From contig CANGGT010000005.1 in NCBI GenBank assembly GCA_947453375.1, positions 1 through 54,811 of the forward strand: DNA of 54,811 bases. Direction: 5' to 3'. This DNA comes from Planctomycetaceae bacterium (GTDB taxonomy: Bacteria; Planctomycetota; Planctomycetia; Pirellulales; UBA1268). Under the pieces are notes generated by a model, which was given only the letters and a program-made list of their open reading frames with translations, searched no databases and was not told the origin of the DNA. Below are positions 1-9,701 of this stretch, piece after piece. Position 1 is the stretch's first letter. Every line of letters begins with the position of its first letter. Both the position numbers and the translations under genes were made by a program.

Positions 1-1317
1 CAGACGCATTGCCTCGAATGCCTCCGCAGCGGCGAAATCGGTCCCTTCGACGTGACGACGCTCGACGAAGTGCGTGGCTGGGCCGCGATGATGCTCGAGA
101 CGATGGAGCAGGAGCGAATGCCCCCCTGGCATGCCGCCCCGGAGCACGGCAGCTTCAAGAATGCCCGCCAATTCCCCGCCGAGGCGACGGCGCTGTTCAA
201 GACGTGGCTCGAAGCGGGAATGCCCGCCGGGGATCCGACCGAGAGCCCGCCGGCGCCGGCGCTGGTCGATGGCTGGCGCCTGCCGCGAGCGCCTGACGCG
301 ATCGTGCCGCTCGGGCGGCGGCCCTACCGGGTGCCGGCATCGGGCACCGTCGACTACCAATACTTCGTCGCCGATCCGCACTTCGAGGACGAAACCTGGG
401 TGTCGGCGGCGCAGTGTGTGCCGGGAGCACCGTCGGTCGTCCACCATGGAATCGTCTTCGTCCGCCCCGAGAACCTCTCCGACTTCCGGGGGATGAGCTT
501 CGTCACCGCCTACGTGCCCGGCCAGCGGGCCACCGCCTTCCCGGCGGGGCATGCTCGGCGGATCCCTGCCCGGTCGAAGTTCGTCTTCCAGATGCATTAC
601 ACCCCCGATGGCCGCGAGTGCGACGATCTGACGAGCGTCGGCGTCGTGACGATGCCGCGCGAGGAGGTGACTCACGAAGTCGTGACGCTCGCCGCGGTCG
701 ATCAGGACTTCGAGATCCCCCCTCACGCCGCCAACCACGAGGTCCGCGCCGAGATGAAGGGATTTTCCCAGGGGAGCACCCTTCTGGCCGTCTCCCCCCA
801 CATGCATCTCCGCGGCAAGGCTTTTGAGGTGCGGGCGCGCCGGGGAAGCGAGACGGAGACGCTCCTCTCCGTGCCGCGCTACGACTTCAACTGGCAGCAC
901 ACGTACGAGTTTTCCGAACCCCTGCCGCTCGATGGGATCGACGCGCTCGAGATCGTCGCCCGCTTTGACAACTCCGCCGCCAATCCGACCAACCCCGATC
1001 CCGCCGAGACGGTGATGTGGGGAGAGCAGACCTGGGAGGAGATGGCCCTGGCCTTCTTCGAGGTCGCCAAGCCGCTCGTGGCAGCGGAGGAAGCGGCGCC
1101 GGCCGTGGCGGCGGCTAGCGCGGAGCCCGAGGATAGCGTCGCCGCGGCCCGGGCTGATTCGTTCTTGGCCCGGTTCGACGCCGATCGAGACGGCGTCGTC
1201 GTCCGCACCGAGGCCAGCCGAATCGTCCGCGACTATTCGTTCTCGATCCTCGATGCCGATGGCGATGGCCGGATCACCCGCGACGAGGCGCGCCGCGCGA
1301 TGCGGGGGCGCCGGTGA
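1..1317 (+). CDS. Copper type II monooxygenase-like protein with C-terminal EF-hands (5' partial)
   Basis: The reading frame is open from the first base, so the gene starts upstream; the GTG at 52 is internal. The fragment opens with a degenerate cytochrome-c-like element (HCLECLRSGEIGPF, visible residues 3-16) that planctomycete proteins usually carry as CxxCH. A copper type II, ascorbate-dependent monooxygenase-like fold follows, with putative copper ligands at the His-His pair (visible residues 148-149), a QMHYT segment near 197-201 and HMHLRG at 267-272. The last 50 residues carry two EF-hand loops (DADRDG and DADGDGRITRDEA). Known relatives are exported and have unknown substrates, so a periplasmic oxidative role is an inference. 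Odd point: the axial His of CxxCH is Leu here, so haem attachment is doubtful. The stop overlaps the start of the next gene by 4 bases (GTGA), which implies translational coupling. Confidence 0.75.
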   Translation, partial: QTHCLECLRSGEIGPFDVTTLDEVRGWAAMMLETMEQERMPPWHAAPEHGSFKNARQFPAEATALFKTWLEAGMPAGDPTESPPAPALVDGWRLPRAPDAIVPLGRRPYRVPASGTVDYQYFVADPHFEDETWVSAAQCVPGAPSVVHHGIVFVRPENLSDFRGMSFVTAYVPGQRATAFPAGHARRIPARSKFVFQMHYTPDGRECDDLTSVGVVTMPREEVTHEVVTLAAVDQDFEIPPHAANHEVRAEMKGFSQGSTLLAVSPHMHLRGKAFEVRARRGSETETLLSVPRYDFNWQHTYEFSEPLPLDGIDALEIVARFDNSAANPTNPDPAETVMWGEQTWEEMALAFFEVAKPLVAAEEAAPAVAAASAEPEDSVAAARADSFLARFDADRDGVVVRTEASRIVRDYSFSILDADGDGRITRDEARRAMRGRR

Positions 1318-3746
1318 CAGGCAATCGCGCGCCGTCAGGCCACGGGCCCGGCGGGACACCATCGGCTTCCCCCAGGCTCTCGGCCACGGCGCGGGCGTTT
1401 GCGGCCGTCATCGATCGTCCCTGGCTTTGCCTCCTCTTCACCCTCGGGCTCTCGGCGATCGCGGCCGCCGGCTACCGCGATCCGGGCTTTGCCGCAGGGG
1501 CCGGGAAGGGAACGTGGTGGCAGGCGAAGGGCGAGGGGGATGCGCCCAAGGAACGACCCGCTAGCGCCGCTGGTGGACCGGCAGCGGCCCCGCGTGCCGA
1601 GATCTCCCGCGGGCGGCCGAGGCGAGCTGGCCGCGGCCGCGGCTCGGCGCTCGGGCGGGCCGACGCGATCATGGTGGTGGAATGTCCGCAGGTGTTCACC
1701 CGCGAGGGAACGGTCGCCCTCCGGCATGTCGTCGAGCGTCTGGAAGCGCTCGACGCGGTGGCAGGGATCACCTGGCTCGACCGGGCGCCGCCGCTCAACA
1801 TCTTCGGCCTCGACGAGCCGATCCTCCCGCGCGGCCCGGCCTCGCCGAAGCGCTTCGAGGTCGCCCGCGCCAAGGCCCTCGACCATCCACTCGTCATCGG
1901 CCAACTTCTCTCCCCCGACGCTCAGACGCTCCTCCTCCTCATCACCTACGACTGGGCCCTCGTCCAGGACGAGAAAGATGTCACCGAGGCCCTCGTCGAG
2001 ACGGCCAAAGCCGCGGCGGCAGAACACCCCAGTGTGCCGATTTCTGTGGCCCTCACGGGCCCAGTGCCGATCCGGCTGGAATGGGTGCGCAACCGCGATG
2101 CCAACGAGCGGCTCTTCCAGTTTGTCGGCTACGGCCTGATCCTCGCCCTCTCGGCCGTTCTCTTCCGGGGGCTTTCGGTCGTCGTCGTCACCGCCGCGGC
2201 GCCGGCGCTGGGTGTCTTCTGGACGCTCGGGCTCGTCCGCGCCATCGGCCTCCAAGATAACCCCTTCAGCCATGTCATCCTCCCGGTGCTCTTGAGCCTC
2301 GTCGGCTTCGCCGACTCGGTCCACATGATGGTCGACATCCGCCGTGGGCTCGCCGCCGGGCTGACCCCGCGCGAGGCCTGCCGGCGAGCGCTCTCGACCG
2401 TCGGCGTCGCCTGCTTCCTGACGATGATCACGACCGCGATCGGAATGGCTTCTTTGTCGCTGGCGCGCCATGAGGTCGTTCGCGATTTCGGCTGGTCGTG
2501 CGTGATCGGCGTGGCCTGCACGTGGGTGGCGGTGCTCACGGTGCTGCCGCTGTGCTGTGCCACCCCCTGGAGCCGCGTCCTCGCCCGCGGCGCCGGCCGC
2601 GAGGTGATCGGCGGTCAGCTCCACCACGTCGCCCGCGGCATCGACTTCACCCTCCGCCACGCCCGGGTCACCAGTGCCCTGACGATCGGTCTGTTTGCGG
2701 CGTTGGCCTTCGTGGCCCTCAGGCTCGAGCCGGATGACCGGAAGGCGAACATCCTCCCGCCGGGGAGCGAGGCGCAGCGCGCCCTCGACCACCTCGACAA
2801 GGCGATGGGGGGGCTCGATGTCTGCTCGGCCGATCTCCAATGGAGCGACGAGAAGTCCCCGGAGGAGATCGCCGATGTCCTCGTCGAGATCGATGGCGTC
2901 CTCGCCGCCGAGTCGCTCCTCGGCCACCCGCTCTCCGTCTGCCGGCTCATCGACGCCCTCCCCGGCGAGGGGGCGGCCCGCGAGCGGATGGATCTCCTCG
3001 ACCTCCTCCCGCCGCCGCTCAAGGAGAGCCTCTACGATCCTTTGAAGCGGACGGCGCGGGTGACCTTCCGCGTTCCCGACCGGGGCACGGTCGCCTGCAA
3101 GCCGACGTTCGAACGGGTCGACGAGGAACTGCGACGGATCGAGGGGGCGCATCCGGGCTTCGAGCTCTCGCTCTCCGGCGAGCCGATCGTGCGGTGGCGA
3201 GATCTCTATCAGGTCGTCGTCGATCTGGCCCGCAGCCTCGGCACCGCCGCGATCGAGATTCTCGTCGTCATGGTCGTGGCGTTCCGGTCGCTGCGGCTGG
3301 GGCTGATCGCGATCATCCCCAACATGCTCCCATTGGCCGCCGCCACGGGCTGGATGGTGGCGACGGGGCAGCCGCTCGACATCGTCTCGGTGTGCGCCCT
3401 GACGATCTGCCTGGGGATCGCCGTCGACGACACGATCCACTTCCTCTCCCGCTACCGCTTCGAGCTCGACCAGGGGCTCGAGAAGACCGAAGCGATCCGC
3501 CAGGCGTTCGCCGAGGTGGGGACGGGGATGATCATGACGACGATCGTCCTCGTGGCCGGATTCTCGTCGGTGCTCGCCAGCGAAAGCCGCGATCACCGCG
3601 ACTTCGCCTCGCTCGGCATCGTCACGCTCGGCATCGCGCTGCTGTGCGACATCTTCTGCCTGCCGGCGCTCGTGAAGGTGTTCGACAAGCCGCCGCAGGT
3701 GTCGGGCGATCCTCCCCCTGCTTCGCTCACCGACCAGGCAGCGTGA
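1314..3746 (+). CDS. RND/MMPL-family exporter
   Basis: This 810-residue protein has the two-fold repeated layout of the RND superfamily (MMPL/HpnN-like predicted exporters). TM1 lies near residues 30-50, a periplasmic domain follows, then a TM bundle from about 265 to 420, a second periplasmic domain and a C-terminal TM bundle from about 640. Characteristic segments are NPFSHVILPVLLSLVGFADS in the first half and LGIAVDDTIHFLSRYR in the second, where the acidic pair fits the proton-relay region of family members. Residues about 60-115 after TM1 are a Gly/Ala/Arg/Pro-rich linker of unusual composition. The GTG start sits in the GTGA overlap with the upstream monooxygenase gene, so the two are probably one operon. 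The 3' end overlaps the convergent glycosidase gene by 20 bases. The substrate is unknown; lipids or hopanoid-like molecules are possible. Confidence 0.85.
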   Translation: MTGNRAPSGHGPGGTPSASPRLSATARAFAAVIDRPWLCLLFTLGLSAIAAAGYRDPGFAAGAGKGTWWQAKGEGDAPKERPASAAGGPAAAPRAEISRGRPRRAGRGRGSALGRADAIMVVECPQVFTREGTVALRHVVERLEALDAVAGITWLDRAPPLNIFGLDEPILPRGPASPKRFEVARAKALDHPLVIGQLLSPDAQTLLLLITYDWALVQDEKDVTEALVETAKAAAAEHPSVPISVALTGPVPIRLEWVRNRDANERLFQFVGYGLILALSAVLFRGLSVVVVTAAAPALGVFWTLGLVRAIGLQDNPFSHVILPVLLSLVGFADSVHMMVDIRRGLAAGLTPREACRRALSTVGVACFLTMITTAIGMASLSLARHEVVRDFGWSCVIGVACTWVAVLTVLPLCCATPWSRVLARGAGREVIGGQLHHVARGIDFTLRHARVTSALTIGLFAALAFVALRLEPDDRKANILPPGSEAQRALDHLDKAMGGLDVCSADLQWSDEKSPEEIADVLVEIDGVLAAESLLGHPLSVCRLIDALPGEGAARERMDLLDLLPPPLKESLYDPLKRTARVTFRVPDRGTVACKPTFERVDEELRRIEGAHPGFELSLSGEPIVRWRDLYQVVVDLARSLGTAAIEILVVMVVAFRSLRLGLIAIIPNMLPLAAATGWMVATGQPLDIVSVCALTICLGIAVDDTIHFLSRYRFELDQGLEKTEAIRQAFAEVGTGMIMTTIVLVAGFSSVLASESRDHRDFASLGIVTLGIALLCDIFCLPALVKVFDKPPQVSGDPPPASLTDQAA

Positions 3747-5847
3747 CCTCGGCGCCGGCCTCCGGTGGCAAGGTGGCTGCGGCTCCGCCTGCCTCGATCG
3801 CCAGGGGGCTGGTGCCCACGGCTCGGCGTCGCACCGTCACGCTCCCGTCGCGGCGGGCGGTGACGTCGATCTGGGAATCGTGGATCCGGATCGCCGTCAC
3901 GGTCAGCTCCGGCCAGGTCGAAGGGAGCTGCGGGGCGATCCGGCAGCCCTCGGCCGTCGGCTCGAAGCCGAGGAAGCCGTAGAGCATCACCTGCGGCACG
4001 AGGACGCTCTCCATGAACTCCTCGTCGATCCCCAGGCCTCCCGGCGGCCCGCCCCCCTGGAGTGTGCCGCGTCCCTTCTCCGGGGCGTAGTACTTCCGGT
4101 AGCCCCCCTCCTCCTTCACCTCCGCATACCAGTCGATGATCGCCTGCAGTCGCTGCCAGGCGTCGTCGGGCCCGTTGGTAGACAACCGCGCCAGAAGATC
4201 GTGGTAGCTGAAGCCGAGGACCGCGCCGCCGTCCTGGACCTGCCCCCCCCACGGGATCGATTCCGGCCCCGACCAGACCCAGCAGTAGGTTTCGACGTTG
4301 CGCTTCGTCGTCGCCCGCGGGGCGAAGCGCCACTGGTAGATGTCGGCGCCGCGCGCGGTGTCGCCGTCGATTTCGCGCTTTCCATCGAGCCATTCGAGGA
4401 TCGCCCGTGCCTGATCAGGCGACGCGAGGCCATACGCGATAGCCTCGAGATTGACGAACGTGAAGCCGTAGTCGTGGGCTTTACCGGTGGCGTCGATCCA
4501 GCCGACGAACCGGCCCTTGGCGGGATCCCAGAAGCGCGACTGGAAGTCGGCCTTGATCGCGGCAACAAGGCTCCGCAGATCGTCGGGGCTGAAGACTGCG
4601 TCGGTGACGCCGCCGCCAGGAGGCGGCGGCGTCCCGGCGGGCATCATCCATTCGGGATGATGAGCGACGGCGGATTCGAGATCGGCGAGGCGCGCGAGGG
4701 CGTCGGCGAGGTAGATCGTCGCCAGGCTGTCGTGGCCACCGAAGGGGAGGAGATCCCAGTAGTTGTTGCCGACACCGAGGCCGGGAAGGAGCCGCTTCGT
4801 GCCATCGGGCTGCACCTCGAGGCCGGTGCGGCCGTCGTGCCCCACCCACCGGACGACGACGTGGTGTTCCTTGCGAACATCGAACTCCGCCAGAGCCCAT
4901 CGCGCCGCACGCCGCATCCGCGGAAGCGACTGGCGGAGGAAGTCGAGGTCGCCGGTCCAGGCGAACGTCTCGGCACAGCCGCGGATGAAGAGGGTATTGG
5001 TGATCGGATGGCGCGTGTCGATGGCGGTGATCACCGACTTCAGCGCCACCGTGGCCCCGCGGGCACCGTCGATTTCGAGTGAATATCCGGTGAGAAGGCC
5101 GCCGTAGCCCGGCTCCCGGTAGAGGGGGAGATCGACGGAGACGAGCGTGCCGTCGGCCGGAGGGAGCGGAAGGGGCACGCCAGCCGCCGGCTGCCAGCCT
5201 TCCTGTCCTTCGATCTGCCACCTCAGCCGGGCCGAGGACCCGGCCGGAAGCTGCTCGGCCCCCCACTCGATCCGGGCAAACGGCGCGACGATCGTGCCGC
5301 AGCGGAAGGGGGGCGTGGTGATCGTGACGCGGTCGGCGTCGACATCGAGGAGCATGCCGCGGAGTGGATCGGCGGCTGGTCGCGGCGCCGCGCCGTCGAT
5401 CGCGAAGCCCCCCGGGGGCACGAGAGCTTTGAGTCCGAGCTGCTGGATCGCCCACTCGTCGCCCGAGACGGAGAAGTGCCAGCCCGACCCGGTGCTCTGC
5501 TGCCAGGCGGGGAAGGGCCAGCCGTTGGAATGGGCCATGCCGCGATGCTGTTGCATGGCGACGTAGCCCTCGTCGTCGATCCGCCGGCGGAGGAACGAGG
5601 TCCGGTAATGCTGCCGCGGCGGCTCGGCGGCCCACAGGGTGGCGTGGGGGAGCCAGCCGTCCCAGAGGGTGCAGTCGCTCGAGGCCCGGGCGTGATGGTG
5701 GGCGTGGAGCTCGTCGAGGAGCGCGAGCGCCCGCTCCTCGCCGGGGACGATGAAGCGGGGGAATTCGTCGGCCGCAGGGGCTCTGCCGGCCGGGAGGATC
5801 GCGGCGACGAGCAGGGCGGCACGGAGGGCCGATCGGAAGGCTGGCAT
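3727..5847 (-). CDS. Secreted six-hairpin (alpha/alpha)6 glycosidase-like protein
   Basis: A 706-residue protein. The ATG at 5847 was chosen because it gives a signal peptide (MPAFRSALRAALLVAAIL, Ala-rich cleavage region near residue 25); the frame stays open far upstream but that stretch has no protein-like composition. Residues 30-330 look like a beta-rich N-terminal part with many aromatics. From about 335 the sequence has the helical-hairpin style of GH63/GH15/trehalase-like six-hairpin glycosidases (FIRGCAETFAWTGDLDFLRQ, GVGNNYWDLLPFGGHDS, YCWVWSGPESIPWGGQ). Acidic residues in the NNYWD and GPESIPWGG regions are candidate catalytic groups. It lies head-to-head with the sugar-isomerase cluster starting at 6073, which suggests that cluster processes the released sugar. 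The exact GH family and substrate cannot be set from sequence alone. Confidence 0.7.
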   Translation of the reverse strand: MPAFRSALRAALLVAAILPAGRAPAADEFPRFIVPGEERALALLDELHAHHHARASSDCTLWDGWLPHATLWAAEPPRQHYRTSFLRRRIDDEGYVAMQQHRGMAHSNGWPFPAWQQSTGSGWHFSVSGDEWAIQQLGLKALVPPGGFAIDGAAPRPAADPLRGMLLDVDADRVTITTPPFRCGTIVAPFARIEWGAEQLPAGSSARLRWQIEGQEGWQPAAGVPLPLPPADGTLVSVDLPLYREPGYGGLLTGYSLEIDGARGATVALKSVITAIDTRHPITNTLFIRGCAETFAWTGDLDFLRQSLPRMRRAARWALAEFDVRKEHHVVVRWVGHDGRTGLEVQPDGTKRLLPGLGVGNNYWDLLPFGGHDSLATIYLADALARLADLESAVAHHPEWMMPAGTPPPPGGGVTDAVFSPDDLRSLVAAIKADFQSRFWDPAKGRFVGWIDATGKAHDYGFTFVNLEAIAYGLASPDQARAILEWLDGKREIDGDTARGADIYQWRFAPRATTKRNVETYCWVWSGPESIPWGGQVQDGGAVLGFSYHDLLARLSTNGPDDAWQRLQAIIDWYAEVKEEGGYRKYYAPEKGRGTLQGGGPPGGLGIDEEFMESVLVPQVMLYGFLGFEPTAEGCRIAPQLPSTWPELTVTAIRIHDSQIDVTARRDGSVTVRRRAVGTSPLAIEAGGAAATLPPEAGAEVTLPGR

Positions 5848-5942
5848 CGGGGGCTCCAGGGCCGGGAGAACGGTTGGGAACGGGAATGAACAGGCCATCA
5901 TCGCGTGTCGGCCGACGGGGACAAGCGGCGGCCGGCCGATGC

Positions 5943-5971
5943 TTGCGGCTCTTCGTTGGGAGTCGTACAAC
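5943..5971 (+). promoter_or_regulatory. Candidate sigma70 promoter for the sugar-isomerase cluster
   Basis: TTGCGG (5943-5948) and TACAAC (5966-5971) are separated by exactly 17 bases in the divergent gap between the glycosidase (start 5847) and the cupin gene (start 6073). A transcript from here would have a leader of about 95 nt. The match is moderate, and no alternative is clearly better in this gap. Confidence 0.3.
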
Positions 5972-6072
5972 GTTGCGGTCTGGGAGGGGGCGGCGGCAGG
6001 CCGTTTTTCCGTCCCTCGATTCATCTGGAAACGCCACCAAGAGCCCCGCGACCCCGACGAAAGAGACCACGC

Positions 6073-7326
6073 ATGGCCGCTGCCTCGACCGCCAAACTCC
6101 CCGAAGCCAAGAATGTCGGCGCCGCCCTCGGCAAGGCGATGGACGCCGGCCGTGGCATCCTCCGCCTCTCCCCCACCTGGGTGCCGCGGAGCTTCCTCCA
6201 TCCCGGCAAGCGGATCCGCCTCCACCCCGACGACTACTACTCCTACGGCCTCGACCGTGGCGGCATCGACGAGCGCTGGTTCGCAAGCACGACCGAAGCC
6301 GCCAACGAGGGGCGCGTCGCCGACGAGGGGCTGTCGTGGTGTGTCCACGAGGGGCAGCGATTCCTCCTCCGGGACGCCGTCACCGAGGGGCAGGCAAAAC
6401 TCGTCGGCAAGGGGATCTGGGATCGCTACCAGAAGTGGCCGGTCTACTCGAAGTTCTTCGACAACATGGGGCCGATCCCCCACCACATGCACCAGTCGTT
6501 CGAGGACGCCAAGCTCGTCGGCCACGAAGGGAAGCCGGAGAGCTACTACTTCCCGCCGCAATACAACAACTGCGACAACAACTTCCCCTACACCTTCATG
6601 GGCCTCGAGCCGGGGACCACGAAGGAGGATGTTCGCCGCTGCCTCGAGAACTGGAACCGCGGCGACAACGGGATCATTGATCTCGCCAAGGCCTACCGCC
6701 TCAAGCGCGGCACCGGCTGGCTGATCCCGCCGGGCGTCCTCCATGCCCCGGGCTCGCTTCTCACCTACGAGCCGCAGTGGGGGAGCGACGTGTTCGCGAT
6801 GTTCCAGTCGCTCGTCGAGGGGCGCGCCGTGCCGTGGAGCCTGCTGGTCAAGGACATGCCGAAGGAAAAGCACCACGATCTCGACTTCATCATCGGCCAA
6901 CTCGACTGGGAGAAGAACGTCGACACCCACTTCAAGGAAGCCAACTACCTCGAGCCGATCCTCGACGCGAAGCGCTCCGACGGCGGGGCCCACGATCGTT
7001 GGATCGTCTACGGTCAGGTCGACGGCCGGCAGTTGTTCAGCGCCAAGGAGCTGACGCTCGAGCCGGGGGCCCGGATCACCGTCAAGGATGCCGGGGCGAG
7101 TGGCTGGATCACGGTGCAGGGTGAGGGAAAGGTGGGCGTGCACGACGTCGCCACGCCGACCCTCATCCGCTTCGGCCAGATGACCGCCGACGAGCTGTTC
7201 ATCTCGGCCGATGCCGCGACGGCCGGTTACGAGGTGGTCAACACCGGCCCGGGGCCGCTCGTGGCCCTGCGGTACTTCGGCCCCGATGTCCATGCCGACC
7301 TCCCGGCCAGCGGCCGGAAGAAGTGA
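6073..7326 (+). CDS. Cupin-fold, class I mannose-6-phosphate isomerase-like protein
   Basis: A 417-residue cytosolic protein with no signal peptide. The order of metal-binding-like motifs matches type I phosphomannose isomerases: HHMHQ near residue 140, KPES about 18 residues later, and a late PPGVLHAPG (about residue 221) resembling the PMI segment that carries the last zinc-ligand His. The C-terminal 100 residues form a second beta-rich cupin-like unit. The ATG at 6073 is preferred over in-frame upstream GTG codons, because the upstream stretch is Arg/Pro-rich and unlike protein. Followed at 92 bp by a TIM-barrel sugar isomerase and then a Gfo/Idh/MocA dehydrogenase, it is probably an aldose-ketose or sugar-acid isomerase in the same catabolic route. 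The substrate is unknown; activity as a true ManA is less likely given the extra length and context. Confidence 0.65.
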   Translation: MAAASTAKLPEAKNVGAALGKAMDAGRGILRLSPTWVPRSFLHPGKRIRLHPDDYYSYGLDRGGIDERWFASTTEAANEGRVADEGLSWCVHEGQRFLLRDAVTEGQAKLVGKGIWDRYQKWPVYSKFFDNMGPIPHHMHQSFEDAKLVGHEGKPESYYFPPQYNNCDNNFPYTFMGLEPGTTKEDVRRCLENWNRGDNGIIDLAKAYRLKRGTGWLIPPGVLHAPGSLLTYEPQWGSDVFAMFQSLVEGRAVPWSLLVKDMPKEKHHDLDFIIGQLDWEKNVDTHFKEANYLEPILDAKRSDGGAHDRWIVYGQVDGRQLFSAKELTLEPGARITVKDAGASGWITVQGEGKVGVHDVATPTLIRFGQMTADELFISADAATAGYEVVNTGPGPLVALRYFGPDVHADLPASGRKK

Positions 7327-7418
7327 ACCGGCCGATGATGCCGACGAGCCGGTGATCGCCGGTCGATCCGGCTTGTGAGCCATTCCCCCACCCGACCCCC
7401 TTTCGAAAGGCCCCGTCC

Positions 7419-8453
7419 ATGACCGCGCACTCCGCCCCCAAGCTTCATAACGCCATGTGGCCCGGCCTCGTCGGCAAGGGGGATGGCGAGGGGCAGGAGC
7501 CGGCGATCAGCCTCGACACGATGCTCCAGCTGACGGCGGCGGCGAGCGTCAACGGGCAGAAGTTCGACGGCATCGATTACTTCCTCTTCCTGCCGCACAC
7601 CAATCCCGACGCCTCCGACGACGAGATCCGCCGGATCGCCGACAAGATCGCCTCCTACGGCTTCGCCGTGGGATCGCTTGTCGCCCCGATCTGGCCGGGC
7701 ACCGTCGGCGATTCGGCGATGGGCAGCCCCGTGCAGCGGGGGAAGTTCATCGATGCCGTCCGCAAGGCCTGCCGGATCGCGAGAATCTTCAACGAGCATG
7801 GGGTACGGAAGTACGGTGTGATTCGCATCGATTCGGCGGAGTTCGGCGTCAACCAGTGGCGCGAGCACGCCACCGCCAATACGAAGCGGATTGCGGCGAC
7901 CTTCCGCGAGGCGGCCGCCGTGGCGGCAGGCCACGGCGAGCGGCTCGCTGCCGAGGGGGAGATCTGCTGGGCCGGGATGCATTCCTGGAAGGACATGCTC
8001 GACCTCCTCGAGGCGGTCGACATGCCGGGCTCGCTCGGCTTCCAGTGCGACCTCGCCCACACGTATCTCTACCTCCTCGGCTACAACGCCCCGGAGCACG
8101 CGCTCCTCAAGCCGGGGCACACCGAAGCGGAGTTCTGGGCCGCCTACAAGGAGATGACCGACAAGCTCCGCCCTTGGACGATCGACTTCCACGTTGCCCA
8201 GAACGACGGCAACGTCCACGGCGCCGGTTCGCACGACAAGACCGGCAAGCACTGCCCGGCTGACGATCCCCACGGCAAGCTCGACATCGTGAAGTGCTCG
8301 GGTTATTGGCTCGAGGGGGCGAAGGATCGAGGCATCAAGCACATCTGCTGGGATGGCTGCATGTTCCCCAACGCCACCCTCCACAACCCGCACACCTGGA
8401 ACACGATCCTCAACAAGATGATCGAGGTCCGGAACGCCCACGGCTGGGCCTGA
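7419..8453 (+). CDS. Sugar phosphate isomerase/epimerase (xylose-isomerase-like TIM barrel)
   Basis: A 344-residue protein of the AP-endonuclease-2/xylose-isomerase-like barrel superfamily. Metal-ligand candidates are the acidic and His residues in [10 protein letters not shown] (about 184-193), [11 protein letters not shown] (about 206-216) and [11 protein letters not shown] (about 247-257), and the C-terminal ICWDGCMFP segment. A purine-rich GAAAGG lies 8 bases before the ATG. The gene sits between a PMI-like cupin and a Gfo/Idh/MocA dehydrogenase with short gaps (92 and 83 bp), so co-transcription is likely. Family members interconvert keto sugars, inosose or dehydrated cyclitols; the specific reaction cannot be assigned. 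Confidence 0.8.
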   Translation: MTAHSAPKLHNAMWPGLVGKGDGEGQEPAISLDTMLQLTAAASVNGQKFDGIDYFLFLPHTNPDASDDEIRRIADKIASYGFAVGSLVAPIWPGTVGDSAMGSPVQRGKFIDAVRKACRIARIFNEHGVRKYGVIRIDSAEFGVNQWREHATANTKRIAATFREAAAVAAGHGERLAAEGEICWAGMHSWKDMLDLLEAVDMPGSLGFQCDLAHTYLYLLGYNAPEHALLKPGHTEAEFWAAYKEMTDKLRPWTIDFHVAQNDGNVHGAGSHDKTGKHCPADDPHGKLDIVKCSGYWLEGAKDRGIKHICWDGCMFPNATLHNPHTWNTILNKMIEVRNAHGWA

Positions 8454-8536
8454 TCGTCGCCGTCAAGCACGCGTACGATTCCCTCCCATTCCTTACCATC
8501 CCCTCCCTCTCCCGCTTCATCGAAGGCATTCCACCC

Positions 8537-9688
8537 ATGGCAAAACCCCTCCGCATCGGCATGATCGGCTACGGCTTCATGGGCCGGGCCCACTCCAACG
8601 GCTACAAGCGGGTGGGGGACTTCTTCGATCTCGAGTATCTCCCCGTTCTCCAGGCGGTGGCCGCCCGTGACGCGGAGAAGGCGAAGGCCTTTGCCGACCG
8701 CTGGGGCTACGGGCGCGTCGAGACCGACTGGCGGAAGCTCGTCGCCGCCGACGACATCGACGCGATCGACATCTGCACGCCGAACAACCTCCACGCCGAG
8801 ATCGCCATCGAGGCGGCGAAGCACGGCAAGGCGATCCTCTGCGAGAAGCCCCTCTCGATGGACGTCGCCGAGGGGGAGAAGATGGTGGCGGCGATCGAGA
8901 AGGCGGGCGTGCCCAACACCGTCTGGTACAACTACCGCCGGATCCCGGCCGTGACCTTCGCCAAGCAGCTCATCGACTCCGGCCGGCTCGGCCGCGTGTT
9001 CCATTATCGGGCCGAGTTCCTCCAGGACTGGACGATCAACGCCGATCTCCCCCAGGGGGGCGCGGCGCTGTGGCGGCTCGATGCCGCCGCCGCCGGGAGC
9101 GGCGTGACGGGCGATCTCCTCGCCCACTGCATCGACACGGCGCTGTGGCTCAACGGCCCGGTCTCCGACGTCACGGCGATGACGGAGACCTTCGTCAAAG
9201 AGCGGACGCACACGCTCACCGGCAAGGTGGAGCCTGTGAAGATCGACGACGCCTGCTCGTTCCTTTGCCATTTCACCAACGGTTCGCTCGGCCTCTTCGA
9301 GAGCACCCGCTACGCCCGCGGCCACAAGGCGCTCTACACCTTCGAGATCAACGGCGAGAAGATGAGCCTGAAGTGGGATCTCCACGATCTCCACCGGCTC
9401 GAGGTCTTCGACTACTCCGACACCGGGTCGGAGCGCGGCTGGAAGAGCGTCCACGTCACCGACGGCGATCATCCCTACATGGGGAAGTGGTGGGTGCCGG
9501 GGCTGGCGATCGGCTACGAGCACAGCTTCGTTCATCAGGTCGCCGACTTCCTCGAGGCCTATGCCCAGAAGAAGCCCGCCCATCCGACCTTCCGCGACGC
9601 CCTCGAGACGCAGCGTGTCTGCGACGCGGTGCTCTCGAGCGCCAAGAGCCGCCAGTGGGTGAACGTCAACGGCCACCAGGTGGGCTGA
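8537..9688 (+). CDS. Gfo/Idh/MocA family NAD(P)-dependent oxidoreductase
   Basis: A 383-residue protein with the N-terminal Rossmann motif [12 protein letters not shown] (about residues 7-18) and the family's Glu-Lys-Pro signature in LCEKPLSMD (about 110), which provides the catalytic Lys. A C-terminal alpha/beta substrate-binding domain follows. There is no Tat or Sec signal, so it is cytosolic, unlike the many exported planctomycete paralogues. The ATG at 8537 places the Rossmann motif at the usual distance; the frame upstream of it is the shadow of the preceding gene. As the third gene of the sugar cluster it most likely oxidises or reduces a sugar, sugar acid or cyclitol using NAD(P). A strong hairpin follows 13 bases after the stop. 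Confidence 0.88.
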   Translation: MAKPLRIGMIGYGFMGRAHSNGYKRVGDFFDLEYLPVLQAVAARDAEKAKAFADRWGYGRVETDWRKLVAADDIDAIDICTPNNLHAEIAIEAAKHGKAILCEKPLSMDVAEGEKMVAAIEKAGVPNTVWYNYRRIPAVTFAKQLIDSGRLGRVFHYRAEFLQDWTINADLPQGGAALWRLDAAAAGSGVTGDLLAHCIDTALWLNGPVSDVTAMTETFVKERTHTLTGKVEPVKIDDACSFLCHFTNGSLGLFESTRYARGHKALYTFEINGEKMSLKWDLHDLHRLEVFDYSDTGSERGWKSVHVTDGDHPYMGKWWVPGLAIGYEHSFVHQVADFLEAYAQKKPAHPTFRDALETQRVCDAVLSSAKSRQWVNVNGHQVG

Positions 9689-9701
9689 GAGGGGTTGGCC
9701 A

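Noticed and set aside
1335-3596. A 753-codon minus-strand open frame opposite the RND exporter
   Set aside because: Arg/Asp/Glu/His-rich shadow with no motifs; the plus strand carries the RND signatures.
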